This document shows, one piece after another, positions 11,190 through 23,048 of a stretch of 64,000 bases of DNA. The notes below the pieces were generated by a model, which did no database searches, had not been told where the DNA came from, and saw only the letters and a program-made list of their open reading frames with translations. Numbering within the stretch: position 1 is the first letter of the stretch; every line of letters begins with the position of its first letter. The DNA is taken from the NCBI RefSeq assembly GCF_030704535.1, contig NC_081820.1:22829001-22893000 (forward strand), read 5' to 3'. This DNA comes from Vitis vinifera (Eukaryota > Streptophyta > Magnoliopsida > Vitales > Vitaceae). The translations under genes and the position numbers were made by a program.

Positions 11190-13516
11190 ATAAATACGTG
11201 GTGTGTGTGAAGGACTTCCTCTCAGTTCATATCCAAACAGCGCAGAAGACGAAGACGAAGAAGAGGAAGAGGAGGTGAAGAGGGAGAGAGAGAGAGATAG
11301 AGATAAAGGGAGAGGGGAATCAGAAGAGGGGAGGTCCAGAGATCCGCCTATAACATCCGCAGATCTGACGGCTGTCGCTCAGCGATTCAGTTCACGAATC
11401 GGCGCCGGTTTTGTCAGTGCCGCCGGCGGTGATTTCAAGGCTAGAAGAAGAAGAGGAGGAAGGGGAAGAAGAATCAGGATTTGAAGATTTGTGCGAGGAT
11501 TTGTTGTGTAAATCGTGGAAGGTTTTCGATCGCTGCGATTTGGTAAAAGAACAGGTATACAAAACCCTAGTTAGCTCGCTTTTGATTTCTACACTTTTTT
11601 ATGGTTGTTTTTCACGGCATCGTTGAGGATCCGAGGTTTTTGATCGTCTCAAGCTCAGCTCTAGTGTGAAACATATAGAAACAGTGAGGTTTTCTTTGAG
11701 GATTCAAAGACTTCTCATGAAGATTTACAGGAGAACATCGATCTAAAGAGGAAGAAGCGGCCGCAGAGATTTTATTTAATTTTTTGGATTTTTAATAAAT
11801 TAGGGTTCTTGATTGACTTATGATTGCAGTTTTGTTGAAGGCGGCACAGAACTGAATCAATAGATATATACACGTGTGTATATATATTAGGGGAAAGGGA
11901 CGAATTGTTAGATGATTTGTTAGGGTTTTAATCAGGATCTATGAAGGTGACAAAGGGTGCTGATGCATCTTCAACAATTGTTTTTAGAACGAGTTCTTAT
12001 ATTAACTCGTATTTTTGCTATTGGACCTGTAAGTTAAGGGCAGTATCTTGTAATTTCAGAAGCTCTATGTCCTGTTTTGTGACTAAAGTGGACTTCAAAA
12101 CTCAAGCTTCGCCTTTGCAGAAAAGGGCCAGTTTTTATGCTTTGGACGAGTTTAGGAAATTGGGGCTTTTGGAGTTCCCAACATAAGGACTGGAGATTTT
12201 GAAGTACAAGAGTTGCTTGGAGAATGACCAATTTGAAGATTATATCAACATGATTGATTGTTAAGATTGTTTTTCAAGGCTAGATTTTGACGTGAAGAGA
12301 TGGCTTCAGCCCTTGTTGAGGGTTTTCCTTGTTGGTTGGGGCAGTGATCAGTTGGCACGGTTGAATGAAAATTTTGAAGTAATATTTTAGATAACTTTGC
12401 AGACTTCTTTGCCGAAATCTGAAGTAATAATAAGAATACTCTTATTTGGAAACTAATGTGTTTCAACTGGAACTGAAACTCTTTCAGAGTTACTCTTGGC
12501 TGTTAAATTTCACTCATTGGAGTGATGAACACATTGTGTTTGTCCTGTTTTTACATGAAGTATTTCATTGTCCTTATTTATTTGTTTGCAAAGAAGCCCT
12601 AATTCCGAATATTAGGAATCTGCTGTGTTGAAAGCTACAATGTGAAGAAGTTTTTGCAGGCCTTCAAAACTGGTTAACACTATCTGCCCCAAGGTAATGG
12701 CCTATGGAGGCATATGCTGGCAGTCTTGTTATCAGTGTTTGGGCTTGATAACGACGTTGTTTATCAAGCAAACTAAACTGCATTTTTGTATTTGCTTGCA
12801 TTTGTTACTGGTGTTGTTGCTAATGTAAATCTGCAACTTACAGGTGAGGTGGCACTTGAATCCTGCTGACTGTCTGCAAAGAATCTATACACTTTCTCAA
12901 ACGAGCACAATTGAGGGGTCTGAATCAAAAGTAAGTTTTTAGGATTTCTCACTATTTTCGTCCAATAATTTCCATGATGAAATCCTATTAACTGGGGTTA
13001 AGGGTTCCATAATTGATGCAGCTTTTGCAGCAAAATACCCCCTAAATTGTGGTTGGGTATGTGTGTGTGTGTTGAATCCCTAGTGACAAGTCTAGGATAA
13101 ATATACCTAGAAAGCCATAAAACTTAAATCACAAGTATGATGATCAATGATGGCTAGTCCTACCATAAGAATACCTAGGGAACTATGGAAATTCTTTATA
13201 TACATCAATAGAGTTTATTGGCATACATCAGTGGGTTGATCTAGGACTAGCCAAAAAAGTAAAAAAGGTAGCATCTTTGTAGGATACTTATGCAGATGTA
13301 ATTTATTTGAATTATTTAAAATTAGTATTATGCATGTATATATCTAGTGCATGTGTAATTATTTGTTTTTTTGCTAACTTCCTGGCTCTCTTGTGTGATT
13401 GCATCAGAGGTTAGCCCTTGATTCTGGAGTTAAGCAGAGAGCACATAGCAAAGGCATCCTGCAAAACTTGTGGTGGCATACCATTAGTTAATGGGATAGG
13501 ATCCCCATCTGCAAGC
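11190..13516 (+). other. Probable 5' UTR exons and introns of the 13517-17681 gene
   Basis: A GA-rich leader at about 11230-11490, typical of plant 5' UTRs, leads to a plausible donor (acag|gtatac after 11554). A second non-coding exon is likely at 12844-12930 (ttacag before it, aaaa|gtaagt after it). The coding exon is preceded by an acceptor at about 13407 (gcatcag). Small ATG-started frames (for example at 11941) lie in presumed intron sequence. The exon assignment is from splice signals alone. Confidence 0.45.
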
Positions 13517-16500
13517 ATGATGGGTACTGTGGGCCTAGAACTTACGAATTTTATAAATCCTGAATTGACTTGGAAGACGGTGGCAAAAGGAAACAGGAGT
13601 GCATCGAGGCGCTCTAGGAAGCCAGCCTCTAGAAACTCAAAAATGGGTGCTGGCCAGGCTGATAAGAGCCCCAAGAAAACAGAGAATGGCTCAGTTTCCG
13701 AATCTGAGAAGGTTGCTTTTGCATATTTGTTGGTTCATTTCCATTTTCTCAAACTCTTTTATCAAGAGAAGAATCCTAACTCTCATGATGTATTATTCCT
13801 CTATTTGTCTATTTTTCAGCTTGGTGTTGCTGTTCTTGGGAGACGCTTCAGTGATAAAGTAGAGCCTGTACCGATTAAGAAAAGGAGATTTATGTTTCAG
13901 TCTCCATCACCACCCCCACGAACCCCTTCTCCTCCCCATGAGGATTCTGAGCAGCTTGTAGATAGTCAGCATTCTTCAAGTCAGCAGTCTAGTTCAAATT
14001 CAATTTCCAAGCAACAAATCATGGCAACTCATGCTTCTAAGTTCATTCACAGTGTAGATGTAGTTGTTGATGGAAGGATTTCAGAGGTGACAAATGAAGA
14101 GATTGGCGATGGTGAGGACTTTTCAGGCATTGAGATGCTTGCAGCAGCTGCTTGCAATAACAGCATGGGTGATGATGTGACGGAATCAACTACAGAGGAT
14201 GGTCCAGTTTTGACATGTGAAGGAAACAACTCATCTATTTCTGCAATGCCTATAAAAGAAACTGTTGCATCCCCTGCAACAGCCAATACCTTCCAAAAAG
14301 ATGTGGCAATAGAAGATGATATAGAGGGCTCATTTTCTCAAGATAATTCAGTGGCTGTCTTGCAGAACCTTCATAGTGACAAGGATGATGGGGCATTGAA
14401 AAGGTCTGCTTCTTCACGAGATGATAGGTTACACTGGGACTTGAATGTTGTGATGGATGCATGGGAACAACCTGATGATTATCAAGTTGTTGATTCTCAG
14501 ACAAACATTTCAGCAGTCTCTGAGGATGGAAAGCAGCAGAGTGAGAAGCTGGATAATTTGGAAGATTGCCAGATACCGAACTCTGGAGATATTAAAACAA
14601 ACATTGAAACTACAGCGAAATCTATGACTGACACTGTGGTTTTAGGTGATGTAGAAGGCGATATCAACATGGCCTCAGACTCGAGATGTGAGGGTCTTAG
14701 GACTTGTGATTCTAACACAGAAGAACATAAGTTGGAAGCATGCTCCACAGCTAACACAACCTGCTCCCATGAAAAAGGTATTCCTACTCCAACTGAACAT
14801 GCTCTGGAGTCCACAGTAGTTGCTGTTTCTGATGCTAAAGCTTCTGAGGAAGTGATAATGGATGCATGCCTCATGCAACCTGCCAGCCCCAGATCATGTC
14901 ATATTGGAAATGCACAGATATCTGATGAAAACAGGAATACAGAAATTAGCGGTGTTATTGTGGATCAGAGCAGAGAAGATTGTACTTCTGATGTGCAATT
15001 GTATAAACCTGTTTGTTTAGAAAGTGTTGAGGTGGAGAAGAATGAAGTTGGGTTTTCTCCTCCACCAGTCACCAAGACAAACTGTGAAATTGACTGTCTT
15101 ACGAATAAAGATGATGATAATTCCAGACAAATATCTTCTGGAGAGATGATGAGCACTGACATCTGTTCACTAGGACCTGAACATGCTGAGGTTCCTACTA
15201 ATGAATCAGGTGAAGTACATGTTACCCATTCTTCACCCAGGTGTGATGATGTGTCTGCGTCTGGTGCATCTGCTATAGAAGGCCAATCTGTGGTAACTGT
15301 GGGTGTAAAGGAACACAATGACCAAGTTTCTGCAGATGATGCTACTGAAGTTGATCCTTCAGTGCATGTTGGGGCTAGAGAACTTGTAAACAAGTCTTCT
15401 GAGCATTCAACTATCTCAGGAGAACGATCTGAATTCATCCCTGATGAGGTAGGCAAGAATTGTGATGATGATCCTGCTAATTGCTCTGGCAAGGTTGATT
15501 TGGAAGATCCTTTTGATGATAGCTATGACACTGATGTTTCTCAGGATGATCGTGGTCATCCTGGCATGGAGAATGTGACTGAACTCGATGCTGGTTATGA
15601 CTCTCAGATTGAAGATGGGGAGTTGAGAGAGTCAGTTGTCCATGCTTGGGAGGAAAATGATGCTGAGGATGGGGAAGCTGAACGTGTGGACTATGAATCA
15701 GATAACCGAGATATGTATGACTTTGATGCTGTTGACTACCCTGGCCCCATGACGGGGGAAGTTGAAGTGGGATCAGAATGTGAGAAAGAGAGACTTCTTG
15801 GGCCAAATCATCATTTTGGTTGTGGCGAAACTACTATCGACAATGGTGTGAAAGGAATCAGTGATCAATCTTGCTTAGGTGGTTCTCTGGCAAATGAAGC
15901 AGAATTCAGTAATGGAGGGTTAGTGAAAACTTCAAAACCACAATCATGGACACAGTTTACTAGGAAAGTTGACACAAATATTAAAAGAGGATCGAGTACT
16001 GGTACTAATGATGTGGCTGAAGAAGCTGAACAGCCTGCTGGAGGAGGAGGTGCTTTGAAGGAACAAAGCCAGACAAATGTTGCTCAATATGATCAGTTGC
16101 CGAACGATCGTGAAATTTCTACTGATAAGAATGTGGAAGTGAATGATGGCAGAGCAATTGGACCAAGGTCAACAAGGAGGGAGTTGCTGTCACGCATTGA
16201 AGGACCATCGTACGATATCTTACACAGGAAGGATGCTGTAATTTTGCAGCGTAGCAGGTAATTTTTCTAGATGTTCTTTTGATTATTTTTTAATACACCA
16301 TCAGGAACTGCTGGATTGCTAATTGTTGTTATGTTTCAGATCCAACAACCTCGATGATTCAGATCCTCGAGCTGAAAGGGGAACAGATTCTGACAAATCC
16401 ATGGGAAGGAGCAGATCTGCTTTGCATATTCACGGAAGAGGCCAGAGAGATGGTAACTGGGATCAACCTTCAACAGGTTATTGGGATTCGAAACGCCGTC

Positions 16501-17681
16501 ATTCACCTAGTTATCATGCCCCCTATGGCTCAGGGCGCCCCAGACCAAGAAGCATTGTTGAGACTGGTGGATTTGTCATGACCTCAGACAGGACAATTTC
16601 AAAAGCAGGAGTTGGTGGACTTAATGGCATTCACAGGCAATCGATGAATTCTTCCTCAAAAGGTGTGTATCGCCCCCTAATAAGGAGGAGATCACCATCT
16701 GACAGAGATGATGCTTATGGGATGCATATGGGAATGGCACCTGGCAGAGATGTTAGCCCTGAGAGAAGTAGGGGCAGATCTAGAAGATACCAAGGAGTTC
16801 ATAGAGGCCCTAGGGAGAACTATCATGGGTCCATTCCCGATGAAACTGATGAATTTCCTCTTCGTGTGCCTCATCATTTAGCAAGGAGAGAACGAAGCAT
16901 TTCTCCCATTTTTAATAGAGGGGCTCCTCATTTTTCTGAAACCCACAAGATATCTCAGTCAAGATCCAGATCCCGTTCCCCTCCTGCTTGGCTGATGTCA
17001 AGGGAACGGAATGCTAGCTCAAGACACTTCAGTAGATCTCCAGATTTCAGGTCTGGGGCTCGAATGGAGAGAATGAGGTTGCCCTTTCAGAAGCCCAATT
17101 TTGCAGATGATTATGAAGAAGGTTTTCTGTCTCCACCAAGAGGTCGCATCTCCCCACAGCATAATTCCAGATGGATTGATGATCGAAATGGTGCAATGGA
17201 TCATTTCAGAGATGGGAGATCTCCAGTGAGAATGTTCCAGCAGAGCCAACGTTTTGATTCTATGGGTCCCCCACGAAGATTAAAGTCAAATGATTACTAT
17301 AGACCCATGATCCATCCTGGAAGATTACCTGAGATGGTTGGTGCTGGTAGGGGACGTAAACATGATGACAGTGATGATGATAGAAGAAAACATGGTGATA
17401 GATATGAGATGATTCGTCCAGTGCGGCGTTATGATACAGGTGGTGTTGTGAAGCGCTTCCGGTATGATACAGAAGATTGCGTTTTGTCACGCAACCCTCA
17501 TAACAATGATGACTGCATTAGGGGTACTGACAGAAGGCCTAGGGATATTCCAAGAAGACCAAGTGAAGAGAAACGTCATTTAAGATATAATCATGAGAGG
17601 CTATATAATTCGAGCCCCAATTCATTTGGAATGCGAGAATATGATGAGGATGTATCACCCAGAAGGGGAAGACCTGCATGA
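13517..17681 (+). CDS. Plant nuclear-type protein with acidic and Arg/Ser-rich halves (dentin-sialophosphoprotein-like), function unknown
   Basis: Exons 13517-13711, 13820-16257 and 16340-17681 encode 1324 residues. The start is the double ATG at 13517 (MMGTVGLELTNF); the frame is open further up, to a TTG at 13418, but without an ATG. Visible parts are a basic N-terminus (SASRRSRKPASRNSK), a nuclear-localisation-like PIKKRRF near residues 82-90, a PSPPPRTPSPP stretch, and an LHWDLNVVMDAW motif with an EAR-like DLN core at residues 272-274. A long Ser/Asp/Glu-rich region follows, with an acidic block near 658-700 (YDSQIEDGELRES). From residue 878 the last exon is Arg-rich with SR dipeptides (SRSRSRSPPAWLMSRERN) and ends SPRRGRPA. 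It resembles, from memory, the AT5G52530 family, whose function I do not know. The SR-rich tail suggests an RNA-related nuclear role, but that is inference. Intron 1 is 108 nt, stop-free and in frame. Confidence 0.85.
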
Positions 17682-19268
17682 ACTTTCTGTCCATGACTTT
17701 TTTCCCTCATTGGGTGGGACTTGCCTGTAGCTAGGAGATGTTACTCCTCTTAACCATTTTCTCTCTTTTTTATAGGGTAGTATCTCTATTCTGCCGTTCT
17801 TCTTGCTTGCAATGCTTGTGGAATCTATTCTCACCATTTTGATTTTCCTTGGCAAGATTTTTATCCAGCCTGCTGTTGCTCCTAATTCTTTAATTATGTT
17901 TTTTTCCTGATGGTATTTTTCTTCTGGCCACTTGTGGCTGTTGTAACCTCTTTATGAGGCCATAATGATAGAATGACCAATGAAAATTCGATGTGTTTTG
18001 ACATGCTTTTATTTATAGTAAATCTTATTATTCCTTGTCCAAGGCTAGACTGGGATTTTTACAATTGGGGTTTGGACCATTTCTTGATTATGTAATCTTT
18101 GTACAGGGACACATGAAGCTGTGCCCTGTATCGTTTTCTTTGTGCTAATCATGGTCTTAGTGATTGTTTTACCATAAGCTGAATCAGCATGAACTTCAAA
18201 ATGAAGACTGATAAAACTTAATGTGCTGTTAAGTTCTTTTGGGTTTAGGTTTCTTCACCTTCTGAATATCTTCTTGTATGACTAATATATTTTATCATGA
18301 TCTTATCCATGAATTTCACCTTCCTTTGTAGTTGTGAGTAATTTAGGGCATGGCCATAAAATTCAAGTGGACCTAGTATGGGAAGAGGGAAGATTTAACA
18401 TCAACTACGATCATATGGTAATTGTTTATTGAACTATTCCAGGTTGAATGCAATTTACTGATCCTGAAACTTGCAACTGTGTGTGATGTATGCATTGGCA
18501 TTACCTTTATATGCTCGTAAAAGATTTGTTTTTGGTTGGAATCGCTTCGATATGGCTCTGTTTTCCAGGTTTGCATTTTTTGGTGATTGTATTGATAGGG
18601 GTCTTCACAAGCAATGCTTCAAATCCTGAACATGGTAAGTTTCTTTGCCTCAAGCATGGATGATATATGGAGTTGCAGTGATGATTACTTTTCATAGCTA
18701 TTTTTATTTTCGTATTCCAGTAGCTGCATGAAATGAAGCTTGTTGTGAAACGTTAGTGTAAATGAAACATCTGCTGGATAATTTGGAAGACTGAATAAAC
18801 CTTGGTTTGATTCATTTGAGAAGAAGGATCAACTTCCTCATATCCTGGGGAAACATTTAATTGCGGTAGTCTACCTTAAGTGCCATTCAAAGTTTCTCAT
18901 GTGTATGCTTTTTGCCTGTTGAACTAGAACTCTTCCTAAGACTTTTCTTTTTTCTTACTTATAAAAAAAAAGACTTTTCTTTTTTCTTTCTTTCTTTTTT
19001 GATGATCATCTTTTGAATTTCACCATTCAAATTTGTCATAATGAACTGTGGATCCGACAGGTTTGGCAGTAGTGATTTCTGAAATGAGTTTTCATGGTAA
19101 TAATTTGATGAAAAAACCTTCTTACACTATATACACAAGGAAAGAATGATCGCTTGGGAATAATTGCATTCCTTGTTCTTAATCCAAAGGTCCATGGGCA
19201 GAATCTGACAAACTCTCACTCGTTGTGGATCTGGCGAAGTAAACATGAAGCCGATGTTTTTAGTATGT
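17682..19268. other. 3' UTR and intergenic DNA between the 13.5-kb gene and FRO-A
   Basis: The first about 330 bases are the likely 3' UTR of the upstream gene (possible poly(A) region near aatgaccaatgaaaa, 17975-17990). The last part, before 19269, is the 3' UTR of the convergent FRO gene on the minus strand. Between them I see no coding potential except short chance frames, and one tiny possible LINE insertion at 18938-18987. Confidence 0.5.
18938..18987 (+). mobile_element. Possible 14-nt LINE tail flanked by an 18-bp target duplication
   Basis: An identical 18-mer, aagacttttcttttttct, occurs at 18938-18955 and 18970-18987. Between the two copies lies only tacttataaaaaaa, almost the same as the LINE 3' end seen at 258-276 (tacttatc followed by A). 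The simplest reading is an extremely 5'-truncated LINE insertion with its target-site duplication. Replication slippage giving a tandem repeat is the alternative. Confidence 0.45.
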
Positions 19269-22200
19269 TCACCAGTTAAAGCTAATGGACTCAAAATGTA
19301 GGTTATCTGCCAAACCAGATGAACAGATAGCTGCAACTTCTTGCCTCATCTTTCTTGGGCCACTGACAAGAACTCCAACGCTAGATCCTGCACACTCAGA
19401 TATTATTCCTGCAGGGGAGAAAAATGAAATTTATTTCAGTTACCTCAAGGGCTTAGAAACTGAAAATAATTTGCAATTGGGAATGTTACTGATGGTTTTT
19501 TGGGAGATGAAGAAAAGGGAAGAAGGTGAAGGATTCACACAATGCTGTGTGGGGACAAAACTCGGTAAGTGTTGTCTGAACTTGAAATAATACATTGGCA
19601 ACTTTGTTTTGTACCTTCTTAGTGGTGGTGTTGCTGCTTTTTTCTCTCCTTTTTTTGGTTGTGTGGTGTATGCCTTCATTTTTTTTGAATAGTATTCTTC
19701 CATAGTCTTTTGTTGAGTATAAATATCACTTCATCAACTATTCTATTGTGCAAAAAAAAGTCTTCTGAAATCATTTAACGGATATCGAATGTTAATCTTA
19801 CTTCTTAGGTTGGGTCTTTCACCATAGTGCACCTTGGTTGCTTCGACAAAAGACTGGTGTGGAAAGGCTTCCAACTCTCTATCTGCATTGTAAAACCATG
19901 AGCCTGGTGATGTGGTTGGTGTTGGTGCGGCCGTGTTTTGGATCTGCCTCATTTCCTTGGTTGCCTGTTTTTTGTTCCAAAGAAAAGCTGCAGTTGCAGG
20001 CATGGATATGGAGACACACATGAGTAACATGTTTAGAGCAGATCTTGCAGAGTAGGAGTAGATCATGTTAGTGTTATGGTCAATTGGTTGTATATAGTAT
20101 CGTGTAAGAATGCCGATTATCAGAAGAAAAATGACGAAAGAAGATGACATGATTGTTCCAAGCCACAGCCAGCTATTTGGGCCTAAAATGGCAGAAACTG
20201 GTACATCCAATGTGTTGGGCTTGAAGTTGAACCATATGGTTCTAAGGAGTTTCTGGTTTTCTCTTGTGGGCTCTGTTTCTCTTGTTACATACACTTCAAT
20301 TTGTAATTGCAACTGAGAAATATCAGAGGTTGTGCCTGAAACCGGGAGGAGGAGGTCTAGCATGGCGACATCCAGAGATTTCTTGAAAGCAGAAACGAGA
20401 AGAACCCTTGGAGTCTTGCTGCTCATTCTGTTGGCTCTGAAGAGGAGCTCACGGATGATGGAGATGAAAGGAGTAATGCCACTTCCTCCACTCACCATCA
20501 CAAGCATGTCATGCCTGCATTATATTTTTCTCCATCTTAATCAAAGGTATGAAAACACATCAAAGTGGGTTACAGATTTTCTTGAGCTATTATCAATAAA
20601 TGGTACTTGCTTTGTACTGTTGAAGCTTAACATATCTGATTTCAGAGCCTCTGGAAGTTAAGTCTTTAAGTTCTTAAACATGAAATATGCTTGTTATATG
20701 CAATAATACAAACTCATCTGAGATGATGTTTCTTTGGATGAAAAACGCTTCAAAAATTTGAACTTCCAAAAGGCTTTGCTTGTATTTACACACCTTAGAA
20801 AATTGGTTGAAGTAGGTCCATAGGGCCCTTCAATGCTGACCTCAAGGTGCTCTATCAGTGAGGGGGATGATAGCTTACAATACAATGTGCTGGACCAACT
20901 TCCTTCACTTTTGATGACAACACTTACCTTCTCAGGATCTGTATTACTGTTTGAGGTGATTGTAAAAGGATGCCATTGCAGCTTGGAAATGCTAGGCACA
21001 TTTATAAAGAGGGTACTTGTTGGAGTATAGTTCAGCCCTGGTAAGAAACATCAGTAAAGTTTTTGTTCCTTAATTTTTATTTTATTTTCTCTGTTTAGTG
21101 TATTTTCAACTTAAAACTTCATCCATGATGCACTGAAAGGAAAATTAAATCTAAAAAAATGTGAAAGGATCATGTCTTATTACTGTACTTTTACCTGATG
21201 CTTTAGAGAAGTTCAACTCAACCGCTTCACAAGGTAAAAGGCGGGCTGCAACCAAGCGAACCCTTTGTTGGGATTGTAAGAATCGCAAGTACCGGTCTAT
21301 CAAGAAAAGGTAGAAACCTGGAAGCATGATGCAGGAGTAGGAGATGCCCACATGTAACATGAAAAAGACGATGAAAAGGACATACAGATGATGGGTATAA
21401 AAGAAGAGCTCAAAGATCTTCTGCCTTATATGAGGGAAGCTTGTTGCCCACATGGCTAATCCAGATAGTAAGGCGAGCTCTCCAGCCACATTGGAGACCC
21501 CGATCTCATCCCATGTGAGCAGCTGCAGTTCCGCAAAAACACAGTGAGGAGCTAGCAAATGTAACATAGTCTGAATCATATACCAGGTACTGAATCACAT
21601 TTAGAATCCCCTGTTCTGAGTTTCAAAATTATATGATTTCAAATTTTTGACAAACAGGAAATTTAGGGGTCCAAAATTAATTTTTTTCTGAAATTTTCTG
21701 ATAGCATTAATAAAGTTTGCTTCCTCTGATACAAAAGGCCCTACATCTCCTTAGTTGGGAGTGGTACCCTTTGCATCAAAACTGTTGTGTAGGGTATAAA
21801 AATTTTATGGTCCTGGTTAAGAGTTGACAACCCTTGTATCAATGGAGGGTTGTTGAATACAAAAACAATAGATGCACTTCATTAAGTGGATACATTTTTG
21901 TATCGTACAAGGGTATAGAATATGTGCCCTTGTTTAAAAGACTACAGATTGCTATTCGCCTTTTTGTTGTAGAGGGGTACCCTATGCATCAGAACAGGAG
22001 GATAGAATACGACATTTAGCCTTTGCATCAAGACAGGGTCTTAAAAGTTAAAATATTATAATACTTAATGGTATAGTTCTATATCATATTGTTTGGCTAT
22101 AGCAATTTTTTCTTCCCTTTTTGTCAAAAGAATTAAAAAAAAACGATATACTGTGTTTACCTCTGAACTTTGATGTGTTGCAGCCCAAAAGATAATGTAA

Positions 22201-23048
22201 CATAAGCCATGGGCAGTGAAGAGCGTCATGACAGTGTGACCGAGCCAGATATGATATTTGATGCTTGACTCAGATGTAAGGCCAATGAGCCGCAAAACAG
22301 AAGATCCTCGTGTCACTGGAAAGAACAGAAAGGCTAGGCAAATGTTCCCAACAAGGCCTAGCATCAGAGCTGCACTTTCTAACTTGGCTTCCCACCTGCC
22401 AATTCCTCAACGAGTGAATGAAAAGGTACTGAAAAAACACTTGAAGTTCACAAAGAAAACATGGGAAGAATTCTTACACTTGCACTCCCATCTTTGCTGC
22501 TGATTGGCGGGTGATATTTGCGAACATACCGTGCAAATAAGCTGAAACAGACCAAACCAAGAGGACAAAGAACATGGATAAAAAGGATAGCTCTATCCAA
22601 GAAACAATCCCCAGAGTGCCCTTCACGAGCACAGGTCGTTTCCATAAAGCCCATCGAGAATTTTCATCTATGTCATGATCAACACATTTCTTTCCTAAGT
22701 GGAGATATAAACAGCCCAAAGTAGCAATGAGTAGGACCGGAAACGTATAAACGAGGAGGTTGGCACCTGTACCACACAAGAAGCAAGCAGCTAAAAGTGA
22801 ACACTCTTTTTGAGCTAATTTCTTCAGTCTGGAGTATAGAAAGGCACCAAACCTTGTTGTCCAAAATACTTGGAATCAGTTTTTGCATGGATGTCAGGCA
22901 ACCAATGCAGCCAAAACGTGTTGGTGGGCATCATGATCCATACCATAATGTAGCCAAGAAAGGCTGCCATTACAAACAACCTGATCACCGATCGAAGAGC
23001 ATAGACTCCTAGCCAAGAGGACGTTCCTCTTATCACCTTTGGATCCAT
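19269..23048 (-). CDS. FRO: Ferric-chelate reductase, FRO-A (714 aa, seven exons)
   Basis: FRO proteins are plasma- or organelle-membrane flavocytochromes that pass electrons from NADPH through FAD and two haems to Fe(III) or Cu(II) chelates. Exons on the minus strand are 22853-23048, 22478-22766, 22161-22395, 21195-21522, 20794-21037, 19802-20514 and 19269-19408. All phases join. An N-terminal membrane segment (LFVMAAFLGYIMVWIMM) is followed by the ferric-reductase transmembrane domain. Its haem-ligand histidines are in YHIWLGH (H210, H215) with AH224, and FFYTHH (284/285) with H297. Then come the FAD motif HPFT (372-375), GPYG (420-423), the NADPH glycine loop SGGSGITPF, two more membrane segments (GTIMSSSFVIFLLIIGI; MLLMCVSISMPATAAFL), and the C-terminus LHFESISFNW. 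The usual CGP of the NADPH site reads SGP (S684). It lacks an intron that FRO-B has. It is closest in feel to the FRO2/FRO4/FRO5 clade; substrate and location are not decided by the sequence. Confidence 0.93.

Noticed and set aside
11203..11626. Glu/Arg-rich frames near 11.2-11.6 kb
   Set aside because: These are translations of a GA-rich 5' leader; composition alone keeps the frame open.
13418..13516. N-terminal extension of the 13.5-kb gene (MILELSREH...)
   Set aside because: The first codon is TTG, not ATG. The first in-frame ATG pair is at 13517 and starts the peptide MMGTVGLELTNF, which looks like a true N-terminus.
14047..15806. Several antisense frames of 79-175 codons opposite the large exon
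   Set aside because: They mirror a long Ser/Asp-rich sense exon and have no independent splice or start signals.
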